64,000 bases of DNA, from positions 558,001-622,000 of the forward strand of contig JAPEUQ010000004.1 of NCBI GenBank assembly GCA_027946365.1, in the 5' to 3' direction. Every line of letters begins with the position of its first letter. Positions within the stretch are counted from its first letter, which is position 1. Made by a program: the position numbers and the translations under genes. The notes beneath the pieces are model-generated. The model saw nothing but the letters and a program-made list of their open reading frames with translations, made no database searches and had not been told where the DNA came from. The stretch is from Kalmusia sp. IMI 367209 (Eukaryota > Ascomycota > Dothideomycetes > Pleosporales > Didymosphaeriaceae). Of this stretch, positions 1 through 11,004 are shown in pieces.

Positions 1-417
1 TTCAAGCGCTTCAGTGCTTCACGAACAGAGAGTGCACGCAAAATTAGGACGCCAGTCTATTTCCCCCTCCAGGGTCTGGATATCGGGCCATTCATGGAAC
101 CGCCCATCACACCAAAGGGCGAAACAATTGCGCTGTCTACGAACAGAGAGGCAGGTAATCAATTAGCGCAACTGAAGACGGACCTAGCAATGAACCCCCC
201 GTACATGTACAATGCTTATGCTATCATTTTTCACCATGGCGCAACACTCGGTAGCGGACACTATACAGCTCTTGTTAAAGACAGATCTAAGGGCGTTTGG
301 CGGTCCTTCAATGACGATCGCATTCGAGATTACGAGCCCACTCAACTCTCGCCGGAGGACCGCGAGAAGGCTTATGTCGTCTTTTATGAGCGTGAACGAA
401 GTGCCTCTGGCATATAA
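1..417 (+). CDS. Ubiquitin carboxyl-terminal hydrolase (USP family), C-terminal part
   Basis: This is the 3' end of a gene that begins before the window; frame 1 is open from base 1 and stops at TAA 415-417, giving the last 138 residues. The protein would remove ubiquitin from conjugates as a papain-like cysteine protease. The His box is clear: GSGHYTALVKD, followed by SFNDDRI, which carries the third catalytic-site residue of USP enzymes. Upstream of it the FKRF...KIRTPVYFPL segment followed by LDI is the usual beta-strand region before the His box. The catalytic Cys box lies outside the window, so the exact subfamily cannot be named. After the His box only about 30 residues remain, so the catalytic domain is C-terminal in the protein. 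The family call is secure. Confidence 0.93.
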   Translation, partial: FKRFSASRTESARKIRTPVYFPLQGLDIGPFMEPPITPKGETIALSTNREAGNQLAQLKTDLAMNPPYMYNAYAIIFHHGATLGSGHYTALVKDRSKGVWRSFNDDRIRDYEPTQLSPEDREKAYVVFYERERSASGI

Positions 418-1028
418 TGCTGAGCCTACTCTGGCTATCACAGCATTTCTGTTGATACTGCATCTCCTCTGGGCTTTCTGTACGGCAAGGTTCGATTTTG
501 ATTCATGGCTTACATACCTTTCCGTCTATACTTCGACATCTATTATTTTTTTTTGAAACGGATGCCTGTTTCAAGCAAGGCGTTGGTGGAATTCTTTGAT
601 AGAGGCAACATTTGTTCTTTGCATGGGAGGTGTTTTGTCTTACGATGTCATGGCTCTGAGGTGCGATACCACTTGAATGCATAGTTCGAACATTCCATCT
701 TACTCGGTTTCTGATACTTGCTTGAATCACAGACGGCTCAGGACAACTCCGCGATACTTGACTCACCCAGCGCTCGGGGCATCTCTCGTTTCCGTACGTA
801 GGGTCGTGTGTGCCCTACATGTACACACAGAAGGGGATTGGATGTTTCCTCCAGGGTTGGCTGCTAAGCCGAAGATCGGCGAGCTTGGAGCTTGGACCAC
901 CATAATTTTCTAGCGGTGACTGTTGATAGCGGGCTGATAAAAGCTGCCCCACCGCCTGTGCGATTGCGTCGACACTGATCCTCTCCTGCCATTGAACACT
1001 CATACCTACGCAAATATATTCAAACAAC
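418..1028. other. Intergenic region, promoter side of the argininosuccinate synthase gene
   Basis: This 611-base spacer follows the ubiquitin hydrolase stop and leads to the argininosuccinate synthase start. I see no convincing coding region. A poly-T run at about 545-555 may belong to the 3' processing region of the first gene. The one notable element is the TGACTCA listed separately. Confidence 0.6.
759..765. promoter_or_regulatory. TGACTCA, Gcn4/Cpc1-type site upstream of the arginine gene
   Basis: A perfect TGACTCA lies 264 bases upstream of the argininosuccinate synthase ATG. This palindromic-type heptamer is the binding site of the bZIP regulator of general amino acid (cross-pathway) control, Gcn4 in yeast and Cpc1/CpcA in filamentous fungi, and arginine genes are classic targets. 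Position and target fit; binding is inferred. Confidence 0.6.
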
Positions 1029-2599
1029 ATGGCAAAAGGTCGCGTTTGCTTGGCCTACTCTGGTACGCACGAGCTTCGTTGTGCCTTTATCTTCTGGGCG
1101 TTGTTAGATGCGACGGAGGGCACTGACGTTGACTCACAGGCGGTCTTGATACCTCGACGATTTTGAAATGGCTCATCGGTATGCACTCCTGTGATATTCG
1201 GAGCGACAATGGCTAAGCAATCGCAGAGGAGGGCTACGAGGTTGTATGCTTCCTTGCCAACGTCGGGCAGGAGGAGCCGTGGGACGAGGTCGAGAAGAAG
1301 GCGCTCAAGATTGGTGCGCTCAAGATGGTATGAACCATCTCTCATTACTCCTATTTTTCCTTTGCGGGGCTGACTGGCTAATTATTTCCTTCCATTGTAG
1401 GTCATCCTCGATCTCCGCCGTGAATTCGTCGAGGAGCTGTGCTTCCGCGCCGTGCAGTGCAACGCCAGCTACGAGGGACGATACCTGTTGGGCACCAGTT
1501 TGGCCCGCCCAGTAATTGCGCGAGCGCAGATTCGCGTTGCGCAGCAGGAGGGCTGCGGTTGGGTGAGTCATGGTTGCACAGGCAAGGGCAATGACCAGGT
1601 CCGATTCGAGCTCGCATTGTGAGTACACTTTCCCTACAAAAGGTGTGTATGCTGTGGAACTAGACATGCTGACTTGGAATTAGCTACACACTTCAACCTT
1701 CCATCAAAGTCATCGCGCCCTGGAGGCTACCAGAATTTTGCGAGAAGTTCAAGGGCCGCCAGGACCTGCTCGACTATGCCGCTGAGCACAACATCCCCGT
1801 TACATCTACGAAGGCGAAGCCATGGTCTATGGACGCAAACTTGGCGCACTGCAGCTACGAAGCTGGTACGCATTCCCTTCCACCTCTCCCACCCCGAAAG
1901 AGACCGCAGCTAATAAGTCCAAAAGGCATCCTCGAAGACCCCGACAAGTCTCCCCCAGATGACATGTGGACCATGACTGACTCGCCGCTTAACGCTCCCA
2001 ACGAGCCCGCCAACATCACCATCAAGTTCGAAAAGGGCATCCCTGTCGCCGTCGTCACGCCCGAGAAGACCTACACCGACTCTGTCGAGCTCTTCACCTT
2101 CCTCAACAAGCTCGGTTACACGCACGGTATCGGTCGGATCGACATCGTCGAAAACCGTTTCATCGGCCTGAAGTCCCGGGGCTGCTACGACTCGCCCGCC
2201 ATGACGATCCTCCGCCTTGCACATCTAGATCTCGAGGGCCTCGTCATGGACGCCCAAGTGCGTGCGCTGCGCGATCAGTTCGTTAGCCACAGCTGGAGCT
2301 ACCAGCTGTACAATGGCATGTACTTCTCCCCTGAGAGGGAGTTTGTAGAGAACAGCTTGCTGTTCAGCCAGAAGAGGGTGAATGGTGAGGTGAGGCTGAG
2401 CTTGTACAAGGGAAATGCGTATGTGCTGGGACGGTCGAGTCAGACAGAGAAGCTGTACTCGGAAGAAGAAGCGTCGATGGACACGCTGGACAACTTCAGC
2501 CCGATGGACACGACCGGCTTCATTGCGATCCAGAGCATCAGGTTGAAGAAATACGGGCTCCAGATGGCAGAGGATGGGGCGAACTTGAGCCGCTCTTAG
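1029..2599 (+). CDS. Argininosuccinate synthase
   Basis: The enzyme joins citrulline and aspartate, using ATP, to make argininosuccinate in the penultimate step of arginine synthesis. Six exons give 415 residues, the normal length: 1029-1062, 1140-1178, 1227-1327, 1401-1618, 1684-1865 and 1926-2599. The phases agree at every junction. The N-terminal AYSGGLDTS is the ATP-pyrophosphatase loop and is split by intron 1 inside SGG. Other family signatures are [14 protein letters not shown] (substrate binding), [29 protein letters not shown], and GRIDIVENR. Five short introns, four of them in the first 630 bases, are typical of filamentous ascomycetes. A Gcn4/Cpc1-type TGACTCA lies upstream and a second one sits at the end of intron 1, which fits cross-pathway control. 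ATG 1029 is the only start giving the conserved N-terminus. Confidence 0.97.
1130..1136. promoter_or_regulatory. Second TGACTCA, inside intron 1 of the argininosuccinate synthase gene
   Basis: TGACTCA occurs just before the acceptor of intron 1, its last A being three bases before the start of exon 2. It is identical to the upstream Gcn4/Cpc1-type site. It could be a downstream regulatory site or chance overlap with the acceptor tract; chance is quite possible. Confidence 0.35.
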
Positions 2600-2798
2600 A
2601 CGAGTTTACGACAATATTAGGCGGAGCACTTGGCTGGAATAAAAAAAGGCAAAGGCGTAGAGGCCTCGAAAATCGGCAATTTTCATGTAGAACAGTTTCC
2701 ACTTTCAACGCTCTCATTCCAGACGTTTACAAGTCCTTCCCAAAGGTTTCTGGATTTGCTTCTCATTTCGAGTTGATTTCCAGCTTTTGATTATGGTC

Positions 2799-3938
2799 CT
2801 ATTTCCTCGCATGTTTCAGCCACTCACCACACCTCTTCCCCATCTCCCTCCCTTCCTTCTGGAAGCCTACCAACTTCGCTATCATATATACATCATGGCA
2901 CACCCCCTCCTGCACATCGAGCACAACTTCATTTCCCTCCTTCTCCATCATCCCCGCCCACTCTTTCCCATCGAAGTACAACACCTCCGCACCCCCTATA
3001 TTCACAAATAGCGGCACCGGTGTCTTGAACGGCTTCAGCATCGCATTGACATACGGGTTGTTCGCAAGAGGCGAAGGTCCAGCATTGATGCCAGCAAACG
3101 CGCGTGTCCCCCACGCGGTGAAAGCCGGATGGATATAGTCTGTGTTGAAGTGCGGGTTCTCATGCATGAAGGAGTCGGTGACATCCGTCGGGTTGAGCCA
3201 GGGACTCCACAGGAGCGCCGCCGACGGCTGGGGGACCCCGACTTCGTCCCCGTACTCGACGATGTATCTCAGCAGCGCAATGGCGCAGTTGGCCCCCGCG
3301 CTGTCGCCGCTCAAGACGATCTTCTCCGCGGGGATGTTGAGCGTGCGGAGCAGGTACAGGTACGATGTTAGCGCATCTTGCAGCGCGGCGGGGAACGGAT
3401 TCGACGTCTTGGAAGCGGGGAGTGTGGAGAGGCGGTACTGCGGGCTGAGGACGTGGGTCGCGGGCGTGTGTTTGAGCAGGGCGTTTGCGAGGTAGCCTGA
3501 GGCTTCTGTCCTGCCGTCTCCGATGACGTACGCGCCGCCGTGGATGTGCAGTACCACCAGTGCATCCTCGTTCTTAGACTGCGCGGACAGGGGCGAAGGG
3601 TACCACGTTGCGCCTATATCTACCGGCTGGACGTCCTGCGCGTGGGTGAGCATAGGGCCTTTGAACTTGCCCGCATCTTCGGCTCTCTTCTTGATCACGA
3701 CGAACTGGTCTTTCTCTGCGCCGGGTGTTAGAGGTAGGGGCGTGCGCATGCGGATCACGGAAACGGTGTGTATGAAAGCGCGCGTTATGCGCAGCACGAG
3801 CGCTTGTCTGAACGACCATGTGGGATGTTGGCGGATGAGAGCATATTTCAGGATCCAGAAGGGGAGGCGCGACAAGTTCAAGGCCAGTGCGCCGAGGACG
3901 AAGAAGGCCTTGAAGGGCTGGTATGCAAAGAGTGACAT
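2799..3938 (-). CDS. Alpha/beta hydrolase, hormone-sensitive-lipase (HSL) type esterase
   Basis: A single exon codes for 379 residues of a carboxylesterase of the HSL-like group. Visible motifs are LHIHGGAYVIGDG (the HGG oxyanion-hole motif), LSGDSAGANCA (GxSxG-type nucleophile elbow) and CHDVYMI near the C-terminus (the catalytic His). The Asp of the triad lies in the segment around NIGGAEVLYFDGKEW. A hydrophobic stretch near residues 10-35 (FFVLGALALNL...FWILKYALI) suggests an N-terminal membrane anchor. The frame is open upstream to 4280, but those 114 residues are low-complexity and unlike the family, so I take ATG 3938, which directly precedes the anchor. The natural substrate cannot be told from sequence. 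It converges with the argininosuccinate synthase gene, with 199 bases between the two stops. Confidence 0.9.
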   Translation of the reverse strand: MSLFAYQPFKAFFVLGALALNLSRLPFWILKYALIRQHPTWSFRQALVLRITRAFIHTVSVIRMRTPLPLTPGAEKDQFVVIKKRAEDAGKFKGPMLTHAQDVQPVDIGATWYPSPLSAQSKNEDALVVLHIHGGAYVIGDGRTEASGYLANALLKHTPATHVLSPQYRLSTLPASKTSNPFPAALQDALTSYLYLLRTLNIPAEKIVLSGDSAGANCAIALLRYIVEYGDEVGVPQPSAALLWSPWLNPTDVTDSFMHENPHFNTDYIHPAFTAWGTRAFAGINAGPSPLANNPYVNAMLKPFKTPVPLFVNIGGAEVLYFDGKEWAGMMEKEGNEVVLDVQEGVCHDVYMIAKLVGFQKEGREMGKRCGEWLKHARK

Positions 3939-4798
3939 TATTGATTGCTGTAACCTCGATTTTTTAGGATGTGGTTGCACAACGACTCCGATATGAGGGA
4001 AGCTCGACGCCGCGGTACGAAACGAATCGTCCGCCGGGTTCCCTGGCGAACCTCTTATACCATCATTAAGTTTCGGTAGCGTTGCATGGGCTGAGCCACG
4101 CTGGGGTCGGGAGCAGCTTGGTGGATTAGCTTGGGCAAATAGAGGTGTCTGGAGATCCAATGTCAGCGTGTGGAGTAGCGCGGAGGGAAGTGGAGAGCCT
4201 CGGTAGGCGCAAGCGTGGAGGCGCGGGTTCCCCAGATGATAGCCTAAATGGGCATCGTCGTCAGCAGGACACGGCGCCAACTCCGAATGGGGAATTGGGT
4301 CGAAAGCAAATGTTTGAAGTTAGTGATGGATGCTGGCGTGAGAGGGAAAAGGGATCTATTGTTAGCAATGGTTCAATGGAAAGTATACAATCATTAGCAT
4401 GCGCATACTGTAGTGTCGCGATCACTGATGACAAAGAAGTTAGGGACCTTAGATACCATGTGCTAGACGGGTAAATACTGGACTATCCGCAAGATGATGA
4501 AAATCATGAACTTCGCGCTACTTCGTGTGACGACACCCGGGGATGCGTTACGAAAAAAGCGAAGAAAATATCCATGAGCTTCGTCTAGACATCAGCCAAA
4601 CCAGGAATTGCGGTGCCCTCAGCCCTTCACTGACCGCAAGACAATACCACTCCATAAGTTTCGATGCCGGGAGAAGATGCGAACTAAAACATGAAAAGCC
4701 CGCATGACTAAGACACCTGCGCAGCAGCAGCTCTTGGATGATCTGCACTTGGACTGTGTGCCCTGGAGTAGCTCGTCCAAGAGACTTCGATGAGGTCT
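3939..4798. other. Intergenic region without a recognised gene
   Basis: This 860-base stretch lies between the start of the HSL esterase and the stop of the dynamin gene, both on the minus strand. Bases nearest 3938 should hold the esterase promoter, and bases near 4798 the dynamin 3' UTR. The open frames here show no family motif. I see nothing else. Confidence 0.5.
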
Positions 4799-7677
4799 CT
4801 AACGACGGACTCGACCACTACGCGTGATATCCACCATGTCCCCCGTGGAAGGAGTCGAGGTAGGACCCCAAGACGAACTAAATGGCAGAGTGACATGGCC
4901 ATTTGAACCTTGTGACGCATTGATATTGTTACCATGCTTCGCCTGCAGGGCGTCGAGGTGTTCCTGACCCTTCAGAAGAGCATCCTTTTGTGCGTTGAGA
5001 GACCTACGAAACTCTGCACGTTGCGGAGATTCTGCAAGGAGACGGATAGCCTTCTGGGTCCCATCTTCATCGTGGATGCCCAGCGACGCCTCCATGTCTT
5101 CGCGTAGTTGAACACGGAGCCGTTTGAAGAACTTAGACTCAATCCGCATGCAGATAGAGTCATGGAATCGACGAGCAGCGACCAAATAGTAGCTCGTTAT
5201 CCTAGAGATGACATTGATCTCGAATTCATACGGCTCTTTTCCAATCTCGAGGCGCTTCCTCTCATCTTTAAGGACATTCTCTTCGGTGAGCTCGCGTCCC
5301 GGTAGCTGCTCTGGAGCTTCTTCCATGTACTTCTTAAGACGAGCAGCAAAGCGTGCACGTCGGTAAGTTTCGCGAATTGCATGCTTCTCACGATCGAATA
5401 TCTCTTCGTGGAAGATATATGGGCCTTCAAGCTCATCGCGCAAAATGTCGACCGCCATGAAATTGCGTTGCTCGGTAATGCTGGTCTTCAGGATCTCCTC
5501 TATGATGCTTGAAGCTTCGAGGTATAGCTTAGTATCGGCGACCTTTTTGAAGTGTGTCTCGAATACTGAGCGAATATGCTCTTTTAGAGCAAGCTCTAGT
5601 CCTTCAAAAAAGCTCTCCATTGGCACACTCCAGTCCTTGATCGTCTTCAAGATCATATCATCGATGACCCTGGGCTGAAGTTGGTCGGGGATCTTCGACT
5701 TTGAGTTCTTCCTCAGATCATCCGCAACCTCGTCAAGCTTAAACGGCCATCGCAGCTTCCGATACTCCGTGCTACCAATATCGGCTGTCTTCTTGGTCGG
5801 TGTAGTGTAAGCCGGCGTGGCGAAGCGTTGATTGGGAGTCTTGCTTGGCGGCGTGTTCTCAACCTTGCGCTTTTTTGAAGGGGTCGGTAATGGAGTATCC
5901 TGCACTGCGCCCGATTCATCATCGTCATCCGACAGGACACATGGATTCTCTTTTGACTTTCCAGGGTTTGCGGCGGCGAAAACACCGATATCAAGGTGGC
6001 CACCGAGCATCATAGTGGGTTTCATTGCAAGCAAGTTGTCCATCAAGCTCTTCTGAATATCGCCCCAGGTATTGCGCCAGGTCTTGTAAGGATACTCGGC
6101 TTCCATCTCTTTTCGTACGTGGTCAGAGAAGGAATGGAGGATATCTGCTACGGCCCTTGCAGCGCCGTGAGTCGGTGGTTCGGGTAGGTAGCTTAGATCA
6201 GCCTCTACTTGGTCAAGACGAACCTTTATCTGCTCATAGATTGCCGGTAGCGCCTTGATCATTTGGCTAGCCAACTTCTCCGAAAGATATTGCTGCAGAT
6301 TTCCGGCGCCGAAACGCCCACGGTGAGCCTGCAGGCTGGTGCGCCAGGGTTCAGTCATGGCGAAGAAGTTACGCTCCTGTTTGCGAGCCTCTTGGTGAGA
6401 AAGGCCACTATCGAGCTCCAACTGATCAGGATTCTTGACGACGAAGTAGCCGTGGCCGAGACCGAATTTGATGCCGTTCAGCACCTCCAACAAAACGTGA
6501 CTTGGAGTACCTGGTGGCAGGCAATCTGGCTTTGTCAAAACACCTAAGGCTAATCAGCAGTAGACATGAATGATCTATAATGGCACTAACCAATGCATCG
6601 TTCAGAAGCCCCCCATTTACGAGCATTTCCTGAGGCGGAAGACGTGGCTATGTCCGATGACAGAGAACAAGCCACCAGAACTAGAGCGTCAGGATCTTGG
6701 ACGTAGTCTAGAAGGATACAAAGTCAGCATGAAGTATAACAGTGCCTTGGTTGTGCGTACCGGATACCAGCCGCTTCACAATATTCACGTCAGCTGGGTT
6801 CTCCGCCTGACCTATGAGCCCCGGGAGGTCATAGAAGCTTAAGTCGGGCAAGGCCGGATGCGAGACGTAGATGCAGACGATATTTGGGCTGAAAGACACT
6901 TCGAGAACTCGGTTAGGGTCGAAGCGAGGGACTTCCTGGGCGAACGCAGATGACTCCTCCAGTGGATGAACAAGCGCAAACTGAGCTCGGTGTATCATAT
7001 CTTCAAGCTCATTTGGAGATCCGCATGTGGCGAACGGTATCTCCTGTGCCTTCGTGTTCACGGCCCAGCCTGGGAACTTCTCTCGTTGGCCCCCAGTATA
7101 ATTGTAATTCTTCCGGAGGGTGATACGAGCATGCCAGTCGGCTTCCTGTTCATTGGGCCGCTCCAGTTTGATAAAGCTGTATTATCACTCAGCCACGACT
7201 TCTTTAATGCACTAGACGTCTAGAGTAAACTTACAGAGGACATCGAGTGCATGTGCCGCTCGCACGTGGTGTGCGTATGCCAGAGATCGCTTCGATGACA
7301 GAAGATTTGCCGGAGGATTGTTCGCCTAACACGACGCATTTCGGAAGTTGGATCGATAGCTGCTGTAGGCCCAGGCCTTCCAAGCGGCTAACGACGGAAA
7401 TGACCTCTTTGATATGAACGCCCAAGGCATCAGTCTCATCAATGATTGCAGCCGTCGAGTGCTCCTGCTCGCCGTTGTATTGCACGAATGCAAGAGACTC
7501 CGAGCTTTGGCTGAGATGTGATATGTCGGTACGGGGCGACTCCGTCTTTTGGGGAGTGACATACCCAGCGTCACCGTTCTCATCGGGGACATTGATACCA
7601 GAGCTTGGCTGTGGTTGTGTAGATGGGACTACACGTGGTGGCTGCCGGCCTTTTGAGGCTCTCGTAGCGCCCGCCAT
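4799..7677 (-). CDS. Dynamin-family large GTPase (Mx-like) with an NLS-like insertion in the stalk region
   Basis: Four exons, read on the minus strand, give 906 residues: 7677-7235, 7176-6761, 6707-6591 and 6543-4799. GTPase motifs are complete: G1 GEQSSGKSSV, switch T in GTCTRCPL, G3 FYDLPGL and G4 GVLTKPDC. The last two introns interrupt just before DYVQDPDA and just before GVLTKPD, and removing them restores both. Helical stalk and GTPase-effector (GED) segments follow, with VISRITSYYLVAARRFHDS as the GED core. Such proteins are GTP-driven membrane-remodelling or antiviral-type machines; many fungi have several Mx-like copies of unknown role. Two features stand out: an N-terminal extension of roughly 100 polar residues, and a disordered insertion near residues 527-555 with CVLSDDDDES followed by SKKRKVE, resembling a SUMO-interaction motif and a monopartite nuclear signal. 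The start is the first ATG of the frame. It is divergent from TIM17. Confidence 0.93.
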
Positions 7678-8871
7678 GTTGTCGTTTCGTGGTAAGAGAG
7701 AGGCGGGACGAGGAGAAAATGAAAGTCAGTTTTAGGCGAGCGGGGTAAGAGCAGGTGAGTTTTAGCAGTGCTGAAGAGCAAGAAGGCGTGAGAAAGACTA
7801 GTTTTAAGGTGAAGGGCGATTGCGCTACAGCTTGAAAGTGAAGGGAATTACAGACTTTATGCGTTGCTTGGGCTGGGCTAGTGCTAAAAGTCGCGTTTCG
7901 TTGCTGGGTCTTTGGGTTTGGAGTGAAAGAGTGAGAGGATACAAATTGTGATGCCAAGTCTGTACGCAAGGCATGTTGAGTTGCTGAATGTCAAGACGAC
8001 GCTCTTTCCAGAGTCCTGTGCTTAGTTACGGCGAAAGAACAGCTCTGAAGAGTGTCAAAACTAGAAACGTGTAATATGCAGTGGGACATGCAGTGCTAAG
8101 GGATGAAGAAGTCACGCGTCCAGAAGAGTGGGACGAAGCAAATGAAGGGATTGCTCGGCTTCGCACAGACGAGCAGAGGTGAGTTGGAATTGGAGTTGAG
8201 AATGCCAAGATGAAGGAAATACGTGAAGTTCCCTACCCACAAAGCTGATGCGTTGTGGCAGACTACAAGCTCGCCTCTCTCTTACGCGAGAAGCAGAGAT
8301 GTTGCTGCCTAGACTTCTGCATGATGTTGTGGCTCGTCGCATCTAACGCCGTCTTCGCCAGGAATGGGAAAGACTGTCGCCAGTGAAGCATGATTGACCG
8401 GCTACAGCGGAAGTTGTGTAAGGGAGAGAAAGAATGTCAAATATCGCGCCGTTCGAGAAGGCGCTGTTCGTATGAAGGCAATACCCAGCTGCAGGGAGTG
8501 CTTGTCGTGGGCATGTGTAGAGCGCTGACACGTCCTTCACAATTCTATTGTGTTACCTAGCAGCGGTGCTGGAACGTCAATAGCAAAGCGCTACCACGCA
8601 CCAAAGACATGGGAGATGCTAGGACCAGACATTCTCACATGGTGAGTTAGGCGATGAGCAGTCGTTCCGAGCGATGGATGGCAGGTCTTGGCCCGACCGA
8701 TTCCGGCCGTCACGTGGATGCTACCGATCGCCGGGTCTGCAGCAAGGGTCCCGAAGAAAAGTTGAGCGCATCACTTACAACCCACAACACGACCACTCCC
8801 ATCCTCATCCGCCTTGTCCACGCCTGCCCGGAGTCTCATTTTGCTATTTCTTTCGTTTCACATAAATCGCG
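7678..8871. other. Divergent intergenic region between the dynamin and TIM17 genes
   Basis: About 1.2 kb separates the two starts. The frames present are short and without motifs, so I treat the stretch as two promoters back to back. The approach to the TIM17 start is pyrimidine-rich (about 8800-8865), as is common upstream of highly expressed fungal genes. I see no RNA gene. Confidence 0.5.
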
Positions 8872-9461
8872 ATGGACCACACCAGAGATCCGTGCCCTTG
8901 GGTCATTCTCAATGATTTTGGCGGTGCTTTCGCTATGGGGGTATGCGCTCCATCGCCTTACCAAGCTACCAAGCTAACATTGCATTACAGGCTGTCGGAG
9001 GTGCAGTTTGGCACGGCATCAAAGGCGTACGCAACTTCAATCGCAACAAGTCTAGTGATCCCTAACATAGCATATAGTTCCGCAACTCTCCTTATGGCGA
9101 ACGACGCATCGGCGCCCTCACAGCGATAAAAGCCCGCGCGCCTGTCCTTGGTGGCAACTTCGGCGTCTGGGGAGGACTCTTCAACACATACGATTGCGCA
9201 GTCAAGGGCATACGGAAGAAGGAGGACCCGTGGAACGCCATTATTGCGGGCTTCTTCACTGGCGGCTCGCTCGCTGTACGAGGTGGCTACAAATCGATGC
9301 GCAATGGCGCCATATCGTGTGCTATCCTTCTCGCTGTCATCGAAGGTGTCAGTATCGGCTTCAATAGGATGATGGCCGACAACACAAAGCTCGAGGCTCC
9401 GCCAGCGCCCCCACAGAACGCACCGGCTGCTCCCAGCGGCGGCATGGCCATGGCTGCGTAA
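8872..9461 (+). CDS. TIM17: Mitochondrial import inner membrane translocase subunit TIM17
   Basis: Three exons (8872-8940, 8991-9026, 9078-9461) give 162 residues, the usual size. Tim17 lies in the TIM23 complex of the mitochondrial inner membrane and moves presequence-bearing proteins into or across it. The N-terminus [21 protein letters not shown] is the family hallmark, with the acidic residues that matter for voltage-dependent gating in yeast. It continues with [37 protein letters not shown] and [14 protein letters not shown], covering the four membrane segments with their glycine-zipper pattern. The second exon is only 36 bases. Intron 2 (9027-9077) restores KGFRNSPYG exactly. The tail is rich in Pro and Ala ([17 protein letters not shown]). 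It is a single-copy core gene in most fungi. Confidence 0.97.
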
Positions 9462-11004
9462 AATTTCGCTTCGAGTACAATAACTTTTGAGAATTGGGTT
9501 TTAATGTATAAAGGCGGTGGGGGATCATCTGGATGTTTTGCATATACCGCTGTGACGGCGGTCGGCGTTTACACTCTACTCAGGCTTCTGTGCAACACCT
9601 GTATCATATGTCATGGTCTGTACCGATAGCGTGGCGTCCCTAGAAGGGGAAATGGGAATTTGGGTTGCAAACTATCAGCGTCTCATATCTGCGTCATTCT
9701 TTCTATCTGTCCTGGGTACTGATTACGAGTCTACTTGGGGCTTATCAGCTAATCTCACAGGGTAATCACACCTCCAACGGCAAATTCGAACCTACATCGC
9801 ACTTGCGTATACAGCAATCATAGCCCGCGAAACGACCGAACGCAACCATATCGGCAGGCATTATCGCGCTGTTGAGAGTCGTGTCGGTAGATGTCCTCAC
9901 ACCACGATTCATCAGAAATTCGATTAATGCAAGATTGGAAAGCGCCTAGGTTATTGATAAGGACGGTATTCGATGAGGAAATGTCAAACGAATATCCGAT
10001 ACAAAAAGCTCAAAATCGAATGCGATCTGTTGTGGTACAATGGCTCTCCAAATACATCCTGCCAAAATTATCTAAGACCACCTTGCTTGGCTACTACGCT
10101 CATCGTATTCTCGAAACCCATGAACAATGGCTTGTCAGCCAGGCACCGTCGAATTAATCCACGCTAGTCGCATTTCCCTCATTGCTTCGCCCATGCAGCC
10201 TTACGCACACCTGTTGATCGGAAATGCGATTTAATATACGATAAGGCACAATGATGGATGCACGACTTGAACATTTACTCAGACAATTTATATCTGCCCG
10301 GTAGATCTCTGCTGATAAGAAACATAGCGATCCAGCTGCCGACAGATAATATCGAACTCTACGCTAACATCAGTGCGTAGACAGCTCTGAAGCAAATGCC
10401 GTGCCTCCACTACTTTCTCACGCAAGCGCGTCAGCTACCTGGTTCAATATCACACTTGCAGCTCGTAGTCGCTACCCTCCCTCTAAAGAGTAAGAGTATT
10501 GGGTCGAGGATAGTCTGCACATAAGTGCCGAGACAGGGCGTAATCTCACCGCGCTACAGTTGGTAACACCTACCAATGCTAGCAATCCGCCTTTGCATGA
10601 AAGTAAACATCTCAGTGAGGTTTGTCTGTAATCGATCGCCATCATTCTGCCCCATATGCAATTTTTCTTTAACGCGCTCGTATAGGCTGATATTGCTTAC
10701 ACTTGACAAGATAGCTACAACATCACTCTGAGTATCTCAACTTTTGAAGTGATTTCAATACCAGCAGAGAATCTCAATGGATGTCTTCTAGAAACTTCCG
10801 AGTCAAGGAAGGATCGCTCCTCTAAACTCTTTGGTCCAGACGCGCGCCTAACCCTTGTAATATCACACCGCACCTCGTATTATCGCCATCTTACACACGT
10901 GTCGCGATCCTACGGATACCATACTGCCGGCGGTATATATTTGCCTAATATATTCGACTGAGCATATCACTGTGCTTGGCAATTATCTCAGTCCCTTAGC
11001 AAAA
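9462..11004. other. Gene-poor spacer
   Basis: About 1.5 kb lies between TIM17 and the lipocalin-like gene. The longest frame, 9891-10157 (+, 88 codons), has no recognisable motif, no good neighbouring exon and an undistinguished composition, so I do not call it. The sequence reads like old non-coding or decayed DNA. Only the TATA-like element near its end is of interest. Confidence 0.5.
10934..10940 (+). promoter_or_regulatory. TATA-like element of the lipocalin-like gene
   Basis: TATATAT lies 65-71 bases upstream of the proposed ATG at 11005, a distance that would place a transcription start shortly before the coding region. The match is by eye. Confidence 0.4.

Noticed and set aside
3939..4280. 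114-residue N-terminal extension of the HSL-type esterase
   Set aside because: The frame is open but low-complexity and unlike the family; ATG 3938 directly precedes the membrane anchor.
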